Source of the DNA: Psychrobacter okhotskensis
GTDB lineage: Bacteria > Pseudomonadota > Gammaproteobacteria > Pseudomonadales > Moraxellaceae
DNA length: 64,000 nucleotides
Direction of reading: 5' to 3'
Assembly: GCF_013248965.1 (NCBI RefSeq)
Contig: NZ_JABRVQ010000010.1
Location: 1-64,000 of the forward strand
Of the stretch, positions 55,428-63,466 are shown in pieces. Positions within the stretch are counted from its first letter, which is position 1. Each line of letters starts with the position of its first letter. A model generated the notes under the pieces. The model searched no databases, had not been told where the DNA came from, and was given only the letters and a program-made list of their open reading frames with translations. Both the position numbers and the translations under genes were made by a program.

Positions 55428-56297
55428 ATGAAAAATCAATTAATTGGCTTAGCTACCAAAACCACTAAGCAAAGCCAGCAGCAGATATTGAGTGCTGTGC
55501 AACCGGCACGCTATCTTAAAGGCTTGAATAAGCAGCAAGTAGGGCGTGATAAGACCATTTTAATCACGGGTGCCAGCTCCGGCTTAGGCGAGGGGATGGC
55601 GAGACTGTTTGCCAAGCTTGGCTACAACCTCGCTATCTGTGCGCGCCGTACTGAGCGCTTAGAGCGTTTGAAGTCAGAACTGATGACCACTTATCCCAAT
55701 ATTCGCGTTGAATATCGCGTATTAGACGTCAGTAATTACGATGCAGTTTTTGAGGTGTTTGATGCTTTTGCCGCCGACTTTGGTGGTATCGATCGTGTGG
55801 TGGTCAATGCAGGTGTCGGTGAGAGTCGCCGTATTGGTAAAGGTCGCTTTGAGACCAATCGCCGTACGGTTGAAATTAACTTTATCTCAGCACTGGCGCA
55901 GTGTGAAGCGGCCATGAGTATTTTTCGAGCCCAGAATAGCGGCCATTTGGTCGTCATATCAAGTATGTCGGCGATGCGCGGTTTACCGAGACACCTGACC
56001 ACTTATGGTGCGACTAAAGCAGGGCTCGCTCATTTGGCAGAAGGCATCCGAGCTGATATGCTGTTGACCAAATTACCGATTAACGTTTCTACTATTTATC
56101 CAGGCTATATCCGTACGGAAATTAACGAAAACGCTAAGCCGTTACCGTTTGAAGTGGATGTAGATACGGGTACGAAAGCAATGGTTGCTGCGATCGAAGC
56201 AGGCGTTCAAGAAGCTTGTGTACCTAGCTTGCCCTGGGCAGTGGTCGGTCATGCCATGAAGCATTTGCCGTTACGAGTGCTCAATAAGTTCAGCTGA
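55428..56297 (+). CDS. Short-chain dehydrogenase/reductase
   Basis: The 289-residue SDR has the cofactor motif ILITGASSGLGEGMA (44-58), NAGVGES, the catalytic Ser region VVISSMSAMRGLP and YGATKAGLAHL (Tyr/Lys pair, about 192-196). The substrate is unknown; in the neighbouring gene context it may oxidise or reduce a hydroxyacyl intermediate as LvaD does in levulinate catabolism. ATG 55428 with AAAGGA at 55417-55421 is preferred over TTG 55422. The first 40 residues are extra and basic. It ends in a strong terminator, closing the plus-strand gene run. Confidence 0.8.
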   Translation: MKNQLIGLATKTTKQSQQQILSAVQPARYLKGLNKQQVGRDKTILITGASSGLGEGMARLFAKLGYNLAICARRTERLERLKSELMTTYPNIRVEYRVLDVSNYDAVFEVFDAFAADFGGIDRVVVNAGVGESRRIGKGRFETNRRTVEINFISALAQCEAAMSIFRAQNSGHLVVISSMSAMRGLPRHLTTYGATKAGLAHLAEGIRADMLLTKLPINVSTIYPGYIRTEINENAKPLPFEVDVDTGTKAMVAAIEAGVQEACVPSLPWAVVGHAMKHLPLRVLNKFS

Positions 56298-56340
56298 TGA
56301 TGTTTTTCTTGACGTAAATTTTGGTAAGAGTAAATTCAGA

Positions 56341-56377
56341 AAAAAGCCCTCTACATCATCTGTAGAGGGCTTTTTTT
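56341..56377 (+). terminator. Strong terminator after the SDR gene
   Basis: Bases 56341-56355 and 56361-56375 form a perfect 15-bp stem (core gccctctaca / tgtagagggc) with a 5-base loop and a T tract to 56377. Confidence 0.95.
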
Positions 56378-56402
56378 CGCTAATTTCTGGTATAGCAATT
56401 TA

Positions 56403-56667
56403 GGGTCTGTTGAACATTCAAATATTAGGACTGCTGATTGCTAAAATCGTCCCAAACTAGGCGTAAACCGACGATAATGTCGAGACCTTAGCTAGGCTTA
56501 TAACAACGTTTAGGGTGATTTTAGTATCAGCCTTTCAGGGCAAGGCTATTTTTTGCCAATACATGGCGAAATTATCTAACCTAGAATGACTAGGCGTCAA
56601 AAATTTCACTGCGTATTGTCTAAAAAATAGCCACTGCCAGTTCCACATTTGAATGTTCAACAGACCC
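56403..56667 (+). mobile_element. Miniature element family A, copy 3 (265 bp, internal 12-bp deletion)
   Basis: Same orientation as copies 1 and 4, starting gggtctgttgaacattc and ending gaatgttcaacagaccc, with TA at 56401-56402 and 56668-56669. Relative to copies 1 and 4 it lacks about 12 bases (cccaaactaggcg instead of the longer cttttatcaaatc-bearing form). It lies just after the SDR terminator. Confidence 0.9.
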
Positions 56668-56836
56668 TAGCAATAAAAATAAAACAGCTTCGTTTTAATC
56701 GTTATATAGTGAGTGAAAAATAATATCGAACCATCACGCACTGCTGATATCAATTTTTTTGCTTGCTGCGCCTGCGCAGACAGAGGCTACAAAAAACCAA
56801 TATCAGCAATAGCGTCGCGTTTTTTGGATATTTTGA

Positions 56837-58537
56837 CTAAAGCGTTTGTGGGTTATCCAGCATATGCTGCTCACGTAACTTTTGGCGTAATACTTTACCA
56901 ACGTTACTTTTAGGCAATTCACTCACAAATTCGATATGACGCGGACATTTATAGCCAGTCAAATTATCTAGCGCAAACTCTTTGATATCGCTCTTAGTGA
57001 CATTATTGTCGGTAGGAACGATATAGATTTTGACCGCCTCACCTTGATGTTCATCAGGAATACCAATCACTGCACAGTCAATAATACCTTTACAATCTAG
57101 CATGACAGACTCAATCTCATTCGGAAAGACGTTAAAGCCTGAGACCAAAATCATGTCTTTTTTACGGTCTAATAAGGTAATGTAGCCTTTTTCGTCCATG
57201 CTAATAATATCGCCGGTACGGAAGTAACCGTCGCTGGTAAAGTCATTGCTGTTGTCTTTATTAAAGTAACCTGACGTGACATTCGGCCCTTTGATACACA
57301 TCTCGCCCGCTTCGTGTAGTCCTACACGTTTACCATTGTCATCGACAATAATGATGTCAACGCTAGGTACGGGTATGCCGATAGTACCATTGAACTTACG
57401 GTCAGTGATGACATTGGCCGTACCTGCGGCCACACCTTCAGTCATCCCCCAACCTTCAACCATCGGGCAACCAGTCACTTCTAACCAGCGTTTCGCAGTC
57501 TGCTCAGTAGCAGCCATACCACCAGCTTGTGAAATACGTAACGAGCTAAAATTGAGATCTTTAAAGCTTGGTTGATCCAGCAGGCCTTTAAATAGGGTAT
57601 TAACCGCAGGAAAAATATGGAACGGTTGTTTTGACAGGGTTTTGACAAAGCCCGGCATATCACGCGGATTTGGTACCAAGATAAAGGTATAGCCTGAACG
57701 CATACCCAGTAGGCTTAGCATAAAGGCAAAAATATGATACAGCGGCAAGGCCATGACCATATTAATATAGACTTCGTTAATTTCTGAGGTCACAGGGCGA
57801 TACCATGCTTCTGACTGTAGCGCCGCTGCTACCACGTTACGCTGAGATAATACAGCACCTTTAGACAGTCCCGTGGTACCGCCAGTATACTGTAAGATAG
57901 CTTTTTGCTCTAAAGAGGTCTTCTGCTTTTGAAACGGTAAGTTTTTACCTTTTTTAAGGACCTCAGGGAACTTGGTTACCTCGTGCTTAGGATCATCAAG
58001 CTTATATTTGGGTACGAGGCGCTTTACCTGACGGATAACTGTATTGACCAAGATACCTTTAAGGCCCATCATGTCGCCCATTTTTGATAGGACAATACGC
58101 TTGATGGCTGTCTCATCGATGACTTGCTCCAGTGCTTGAGCAAAATTATCGACCACAAAGATAATTTGAGCACCTGAATCATTCAATTGATGGCGCAGCT
58201 CACGACCCGTATATAGCGGATTAATAGGGGTACACACATAACCGGCGCGCAAAATACCAATCATCGTTGGCAAGTATTGCGGGACGTTTGGCATCATGAG
58301 CGCAACCACACTGCCTTTAGGAATGCCTTGCGCTTGTAACCATGCTGCAACTGCTAGTGAGGCCTTATCAACGTCTCCATAAGTGTGCGTCACACCCATG
58401 CAGATAGACAGGGGGTGCGGACGGAAGCGGTCAAAGCATTCCTCATAAAGTTCTATCAGGTTTTCGTATTGGTCAGGATCGATGGTCTTGGGTACACTTG
58501 CAGGATATTGAGCAAGCCAAGGTTTATTCACGGTCAT
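56837..58537 (-). CDS. fadD: Long-chain acyl-CoA synthetase, FadD paralogue 1
   Basis: FadD activates fatty acids to acyl-CoA through acyl-AMP. The 566-residue protein has the AMP-binding loop LQYTGGTTGLSKGAVLSQRN, VYINMVMALPLYHIFAF, GWGMTEG, SDGYFRTGDIISMDEKGYI, LDRKKDMILVSGFNVFPNEIE and the C-terminal SNVGKVLRQKLRE with the catalytic Lys. It is about 85-90% identical by eye to the next gene (59288-60985). It could supply the acyl-CoA substrate for the adjacent dehydrogenase-kinase cluster. P. aeruginosa also carries adjacent fadD1-fadD2. Confidence 0.93.
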   Translation of the reverse strand: MTVNKPWLAQYPASVPKTIDPDQYENLIELYEECFDRFRPHPLSICMGVTHTYGDVDKASLAVAAWLQAQGIPKGSVVALMMPNVPQYLPTMIGILRAGYVCTPINPLYTGRELRHQLNDSGAQIIFVVDNFAQALEQVIDETAIKRIVLSKMGDMMGLKGILVNTVIRQVKRLVPKYKLDDPKHEVTKFPEVLKKGKNLPFQKQKTSLEQKAILQYTGGTTGLSKGAVLSQRNVVAAALQSEAWYRPVTSEINEVYINMVMALPLYHIFAFMLSLLGMRSGYTFILVPNPRDMPGFVKTLSKQPFHIFPAVNTLFKGLLDQPSFKDLNFSSLRISQAGGMAATEQTAKRWLEVTGCPMVEGWGMTEGVAAGTANVITDRKFNGTIGIPVPSVDIIIVDDNGKRVGLHEAGEMCIKGPNVTSGYFNKDNSNDFTSDGYFRTGDIISMDEKGYITLLDRKKDMILVSGFNVFPNEIESVMLDCKGIIDCAVIGIPDEHQGEAVKIYIVPTDNNVTKSDIKEFALDNLTGYKCPRHIEFVSELPKSNVGKVLRQKLREQHMLDNPQTL

Positions 58538-59287
58538 ATTTAGCGTCCTTAAATATTAATATAAGTTAAGGTCTTAGAAGAAAGTAGTCACATCCCTGTC
58601 AACACCATAAATCATTGCGTAGTAATCAACGCGGTGCTGAGTGCTATCCTAACTATTAACTGACTGCTAACATACGGTGGCCCTTACACAATTTTGTTTA
58701 ACTACAAAGAATGATGGCTTCTGTAGGATAAACGGCAAATAAGTACATTTAACGATTAAAATGTCACTTAGAAAATATCGTCACGTCTCAATAACCCTTA
58801 TAAGTTACTTTCAATAAAAACCTTATCAATTAAAACTTTAGAACATCGACTGACATATTTTGGCAACACATTAACACAACTACAACTGAAGTCGATATTA
58901 TGATAAGCGCACTTCATAGTACATATATAAATTTGATAAATAGAGTGATCTGTGTTGCAAGTCAAAAAACGACAAGCGGTAGATAAGTTAGGATAAGCTG
59001 TGCTATATCATAAAAAAATATAATGAAGTAGGGCAACGCTATGGAATACGGTATTTGAGTCACTTATTTTAAAACTAGCGTTACAATATCTTGATGTATT
59101 TTTTGAACAGAAGCATACTTTAATGACCGTCATTCACGCGTAAGAAACAGGGCGTTAAATCAAATTTATGAGAATCATCACTATACTGTTTTGAATAGTT
59201 GAGCAAAAAAAGCGCCTTACCTTGTAGGTAAAGCGCTTTTTATAATCAAATTTATAGGGCAGATATATGTGACTGCGTTCAGTTTAT
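58538..59287. other. Spacer between the two fadD genes
   Basis: 750 AT-rich bases with the promoter of the first fadD and the terminator of the second (59206-59241). The first about 120 bases upstream of the start codon resemble the corresponding leader of the second fadD (shared cgtcctt, ttaatata, aagtagtca-like and atccctgtcaa/atccgtgtcaa stretches), showing that the duplication included upstream sequence. No other gene seen. Confidence 0.5.
59206..59241 (-). terminator. Terminator of the second fadD gene
   Basis: aaaaagcgccttacc (about 59206-59221) pairs with ggtaaagcgctttt (about 59227-59240) with one mismatch. On the minus strand it continues into a U-rich tract. Confidence 0.8.
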
Positions 59288-60985
59288 TTATAACTGAGGG
59301 TGATCCGCGTCATGTTTTTCACGCAGTTTTTGACGTAAAACTTTACCAACGTTACTCTTTGGTAGCTCGCTGACGAATTCGATATGACGTGGACATTTAT
59401 AGCCCGTCAAATTATCCAATGCAAACTCTTTAATGGTACTTTTGGTGACGTTATTATCTTCTGGTACCACATAGATTTTCACCGCTTCGCCTTGATGATC
59501 ATCAGGGATACCAATGACCGCGCAATCAAGAATACCTTCACAATCGAGCATGACCGATTCAATTTCGTTCGGGAAGACGTTGAAGCCTGAGACCAAAATC
59601 ATATCTTTTTTACGGTCTAACAGTCTAAAGTAGCCTTTTTCGTCCATGCTAACGATATCGCCAGTGCGGAAATAACCGTCACTGGTGAAGTCATCACTGC
59701 TGTCTCTATTCAGATAGCCTAAGGTTACGTTAGGACCTTTGACACACATCTCGCCAGCTTGGTTGACGCCCACACGATTGCCTTCATCATCGATGACAAT
59801 CACATCGACGCTAGGGACGGGAACACCAATCGTACCGTTAAATTTACGATCTGTAATGACGTTGGCGGTGCCTACCGCGACACCTTCAGTCATGCCCCAA
59901 CCTTCAATCATCGCACAGCCCGTCGTCTCAAGCCAGCGTGTCGCTGTCTGCTCAGTCGCTGCCATACCACCGGCTTGTGAGATACGCAATGAGCTAAAAT
60001 TGAGATCTTTGAAGTTTGGATTGTCAAGCAATCCTTTAAATAGAGTATTGACCGCTGGGAAGATATGGAACGGTTGTTTTGACAAGGTCTTGATAAATCC
60101 AGGGATATCACGTGGATTGGGTACCAAGATAAAGGTATAGCCCGAGCGCATGCCGAGCAAACTCAACATAAAGGCAAAGATATGATACAGCGGTAAGGCC
60201 ATGACCATATTGATATAGACTTCATTGATCTCCGAGGTAATAGGGCGTGTCCATGCTTCTGATTGCATAGAAGCTGCCACGATATTACGCTGCGATAAAA
60301 TCGCCCCTTTAGATAGACCAGTAGTACCGCCTGTATACTGTAAAAAAGCTTTTTGGTCCAAGGCCATTCTTGGTTTTTGTAGCGGTAGGTTTCTACCTTT
60401 TTTAAGAACGTCAGGGAACTTAGTGACTTCATGCTTAGGATCGTTCAGCTTGTACTTGGGTACCAGACGCTTAACCTGACGAATAATAGTATTTACTAAG
60501 ATACCTTTTAGACCCATCATATCGCCCATTTTCGATAGGACAATACGCTTGATATTGGTCTCGTCGATAACTTGCTCGAGCGCTTGGGCAAAGTTATCAA
60601 CCACAAAAATAACCTGAGCACCCGAGTCATTCAATTGATGGCGTAGCTCACGACCAGTATATAGGGGATTGACAGGCGTACAGACATAACCGGCGCGCAA
60701 AATACCAATCATGGTTGGCAAATATTGCGGGACGTTTGGCATCATGAGCGCAACCACCGTACCTTGAGGTAACCCTTGAGCTTGCAGCCATGCAGCAACG
60801 GCGAGCGACGCTTTATCAATGTCGTCATACGTATGGGTGACGCCCATACAGATACTCATGGGATGCATACGGAAGCGATCAAAGCATTCTTCGTATAGCT
60901 CTACTATGCTGCCATATCTATCTGGATCGATCGACTTCGGCATGCCTGCCGGATATTGGGCAAGCCAAGGTTTATTTAACGTCAT
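59288..60985 (-). CDS. fadD: Long-chain acyl-CoA synthetase, FadD paralogue 2
   Basis: The 565-residue protein repeats the paralogue's motifs: YTGGTTGLSKGAILSQRN, GWGMTEGVAVGTANVIT, SDGYFRTGDIVSMDEKGYFRL, LDRKKDMILVSGFNVFPNEIE, and VGKVLRQKLREKH. It differs from paralogue 1 mainly in the linker after GKNLP/GRNLP and in scattered residues; the N-terminal 210 residues are nearly identical. Both copies look functional. Chain-length or branching preference cannot be told from sequence. Confidence 0.93.
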   Translation of the reverse strand: MTLNKPWLAQYPAGMPKSIDPDRYGSIVELYEECFDRFRMHPMSICMGVTHTYDDIDKASLAVAAWLQAQGLPQGTVVALMMPNVPQYLPTMIGILRAGYVCTPVNPLYTGRELRHQLNDSGAQVIFVVDNFAQALEQVIDETNIKRIVLSKMGDMMGLKGILVNTIIRQVKRLVPKYKLNDPKHEVTKFPDVLKKGRNLPLQKPRMALDQKAFLQYTGGTTGLSKGAILSQRNIVAASMQSEAWTRPITSEINEVYINMVMALPLYHIFAFMLSLLGMRSGYTFILVPNPRDIPGFIKTLSKQPFHIFPAVNTLFKGLLDNPNFKDLNFSSLRISQAGGMAATEQTATRWLETTGCAMIEGWGMTEGVAVGTANVITDRKFNGTIGVPVPSVDVIVIDDEGNRVGVNQAGEMCVKGPNVTLGYLNRDSSDDFTSDGYFRTGDIVSMDEKGYFRLLDRKKDMILVSGFNVFPNEIESVMLDCEGILDCAVIGIPDDHQGEAVKIYVVPEDNNVTKSTIKEFALDNLTGYKCPRHIEFVSELPKSNVGKVLRQKLREKHDADHPQL

Positions 60986-61402
60986 AGTCAGCGTCCTTGA
61001 GGTTTAATATAGATTAAGGTTTGGTGAGAAAGCAGTCATATCCGTGTCAATAAAACAAATCAGCGCTGACGTGAACCATTTGCCGCTGAGAGCGATAACA
61101 TCCTTATCTATTGACTGGCTGCTAAGATTTTGTTGCCATTATATGTTTTATATCATGATAAAAAGTGGTAAATAAGCGAAGCAACCGTATGGGTAAATCC
61201 ATACCAAAAGATCTGATTGGTACGAAAAACGTCTTATTAATTACCTGTTATATCAACTAGAAAGAATATAATGATACATTTGAGTAACACATTAGCATGA
61301 ATCTAATTGTAGGCAATATTAGCATGCAAGTACTGAGCAGTACATACAAAAATTAGATAATTAGATTTATATCTGAGGCAAGATAAATAAGACGCATGGT
61401 CA
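60986..61402. other. Spacer between fadD paralogue 2 and fetB
   Basis: 417 AT-rich bases with the fadD promoter and the region downstream of fetB. No terminator, repeat or small gene could be supported. Confidence 0.45.
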
Positions 61403-62194
61403 CTAAGGCAAGGTAAACTGTTGTTTGCTATTAAAAAAACGTCGGTAAATCAGTAACGCACTGATAGTACATCCCAACGTGCTACTAACACAGATCAAGA
61501 ACATAGTGATAATCTGATAGCGTACCGCTTGAGTAGGATCTGCACCCGCTAGTATTTGCCCAGTCATCATCCCTGGTAGACTGACAATACCAACCACCAG
61601 CATAGAGTTTAGCGTTGGGGTCATGCCATTAATAATGGCGGCTCTTATCTGCTCATGCACAGCTTCGAACGGGCTGGCAGAGAGACTCAACATCGTTTCA
61701 ATACGTCCTTGCTGCTCATGAAAGGCCTCAATCAACTGGTTGCTGGTCAAGGAGATGGCGGTCAAAGAATTGCCTAATATTAAGCCTAATATGGGAATGA
61801 CGAATTGCGGTGTATACCACGGCTGTACTCTTAATATAAGCATGATTGCGATACTGGTGACCAATACGGCTGATAGACTGACAGCGAGCAAGGTGTCAGT
61901 GAATAAACCTTTGTAGCTGCGTTTGACTCGATTTTTGGCTGCAGCACCAGCGATTACGGTCATGATAGTCAGTATGAGTAGGACTTCGTACCACTGTTCA
62001 CGAGCAAAAATCCATGCCAAAATCAGACCGATAAAGCTGAGCTGAACGATGGTGCGAATAGCAGCTGTTAATAGTGTTTTGGTTAAAGCTAAACGCAGTC
62101 GCCAAGAGATGATAAGCACGATAATAATTAAACTGCTGGCAAGCGCAATATCACCATAGGTGAGGAATATTTGCATATCGTCCGTCGCGTTCAT
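61403..62194 (-). CDS. fetB: FetB-family metal-export ABC permease
   Basis: FetAB (YbbLM, UPF0014) exports iron and lowers oxidative damage in E. coli. The 263-residue protein has about seven hydrophobic spans and the family blocks LLTAAIRTIVQLSFIGLIL, GAAAKNRVKRSYKG, ILGLILGNSLTAISLTSNQL, IEAFHEQQGRIETMLSLSASPFEAVHEQIRAAI and SMLVVGIVSLPGMMTGQILAGADPTQAVRYQI. The length equals that of FetB (259). A family-A element of 277 bp now lies between it and fetA. Metal specificity is inferred from the family. Confidence 0.9.
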   Translation of the reverse strand: MNATDDMQIFLTYGDIALASSLIIIVLIISWRLRLALTKTLLTAAIRTIVQLSFIGLILAWIFAREQWYEVLLILTIMTVIAGAAAKNRVKRSYKGLFTDTLLAVSLSAVLVTSIAIMLILRVQPWYTPQFVIPILGLILGNSLTAISLTSNQLIEAFHEQQGRIETMLSLSASPFEAVHEQIRAAIINGMTPTLNSMLVVGIVSLPGMMTGQILAGADPTQAVRYQIITMFLICVSSTLGCTISALLIYRRFFNSKQQFTLP

Positions 62195-62254
62195 AGCGGC
62201 TCATTATCAAAGGGGTTTAAGGAGTTAAGGTGTGATGTAGGTCAATAAATATTA

Positions 62255-62531
62255 GGGTCTGTTGAACATTCAAATATTAGGACTGCTGATTGCTAAAATC
62301 GTCCCAAACCTTTTATCAAATCAGGCGTAAACCGACGATAATGTCGAGACCTTAGCTAGGTTTACAACAACGTTTGGGGTGATTTCAGTATCAGCCTTTC
62401 AGGGCAGGGCTATTTTTTGCCAATACATGGCGAAATTATCTAACCTAGAATGACTAGGCGTCAAAAACTTCACTGCGTATTGTTTAAAAAATAGCCACTG
62501 CCAGTTCCACATTTGAATGTTCAACAGACCC
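62255..62531 (+). mobile_element. Miniature element family A, copy 4 (277 bp) between fetA and fetB
   Basis: Starts gggtctgttgaacattc and ends gaatgttcaacagaccc with TA at 62253-62254 and 62532-62533; the 21-bp ends are exact complements. It is inserted in the 390-bp gap inside an otherwise expected fetAB operon. In the transcript of that operon it would read as a long structured RNA. Confidence 0.92.
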
Positions 62532-62584
62532 TAAATGCCGTCACTATTGTCAACAACAGCAATAACTGAAAGCTGATGATAATG

Positions 62585-63457
62585 TTAGCTCACTTCGGTT
62601 AAGACGCCTGCTTGCATGTGCCAATGTCTGTCGGCTAATGGCATAATGTCTTGCGTATCATGTGTCACCCATAATACGCTGCGCTGGGCATCACCGCGTA
62701 ACCAGTCAATCAGTAAATATACCAGCTGAGCTGAAGTATCGCTGTCTAAAGCCGCCGTCGGCTCATCTAATAACAGCACTTGTGGGTTTAGTTGTAAAAG
62801 ACGTAAAGTGTTGACCAGTTGGCGCTCGCCACCAGATAAATAACTGGCCGCTTGCTGTAAAAAATCAGCGCGGCGTTCGAGCTGAACAAGCTGAGCGATA
62901 TGCCAGTCAATATCAAAGTCAAGGTGTTGATGCGCTTGTAGGCGATAGGGTATTTGCAAATTCTCAAGTACCGTGCCTTCTAGCAATTGTGGCTGCTGAG
63001 CCAGTAGGGCGATACGCGCGCGCCACTCAGGCGGCGGCGTATTATAAATACTATGATAAGCGCTGCTATTGCCAGTACTGCTACTATCACTTCTATTATT
63101 TAGCTCTTTATCATTACGCAAATAGACTTCACCGCTGCTCATCGGCAGTAAGCCTGCAAGCACACGCAGTAAAACGGACTTGCCGCTACCAGAAGACCCT
63201 GTCAAAAGGGTCACTTGACCTGCTAATAATGTACCGCTAACGTTGTTTATCAAGACTCTTTTGGGTGTCGATAATATTTGCTTAGAAGAAGCGTTTTTTC
63301 TGAATTTGCGCGTCCACTTATCATAGATGGCAGACAAGTTATTTGTTTGTGCCTTAATAGTGGGCTGTTTATCACCAGTATCGATTAGCGTGATACGCTG
63401 GCTATGGACACAGATGTCTTTAAATTCAACGATAGGCATGTCATTATCAACGCTCAT
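62585..63457 (-). CDS. fetA: FetA-family ABC ATPase
   Basis: ATPase partner of FetB. The 290-residue protein has Walker A GSSGSGKS (87-94), the Q-loop LLAQQPQLLEGTVLENL, the signature LSGGERQ and Walker B LLLDEPTAALD, followed by WVTHDTQDI. E. coli FetA has about 225 residues; the extra length comes from an N-terminal insert (about residues 28-65, low-complexity, basic) and an Asn/Ser-rich insert near 125-145 (DKELNNRSDSSSTGNSS). It is 9 bases downstream of the thioesterase stop and probably co-transcribed with it. Confidence 0.9.
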   Translation of the reverse strand: MSVDNDMPIVEFKDICVHSQRITLIDTGDKQPTIKAQTNNLSAIYDKWTRKFRKNASSKQILSTPKRVLINNVSGTLLAGQVTLLTGSSGSGKSVLLRVLAGLLPMSSGEVYLRNDKELNNRSDSSSTGNSSAYHSIYNTPPPEWRARIALLAQQPQLLEGTVLENLQIPYRLQAHQHLDFDIDWHIAQLVQLERRADFLQQAASYLSGGERQLVNTLRLLQLNPQVLLLDEPTAALDSDTSAQLVYLLIDWLRGDAQRSVLWVTHDTQDIMPLADRHWHMQAGVLTEVS

Positions 63458-63466
63458 AGGTCGGCA

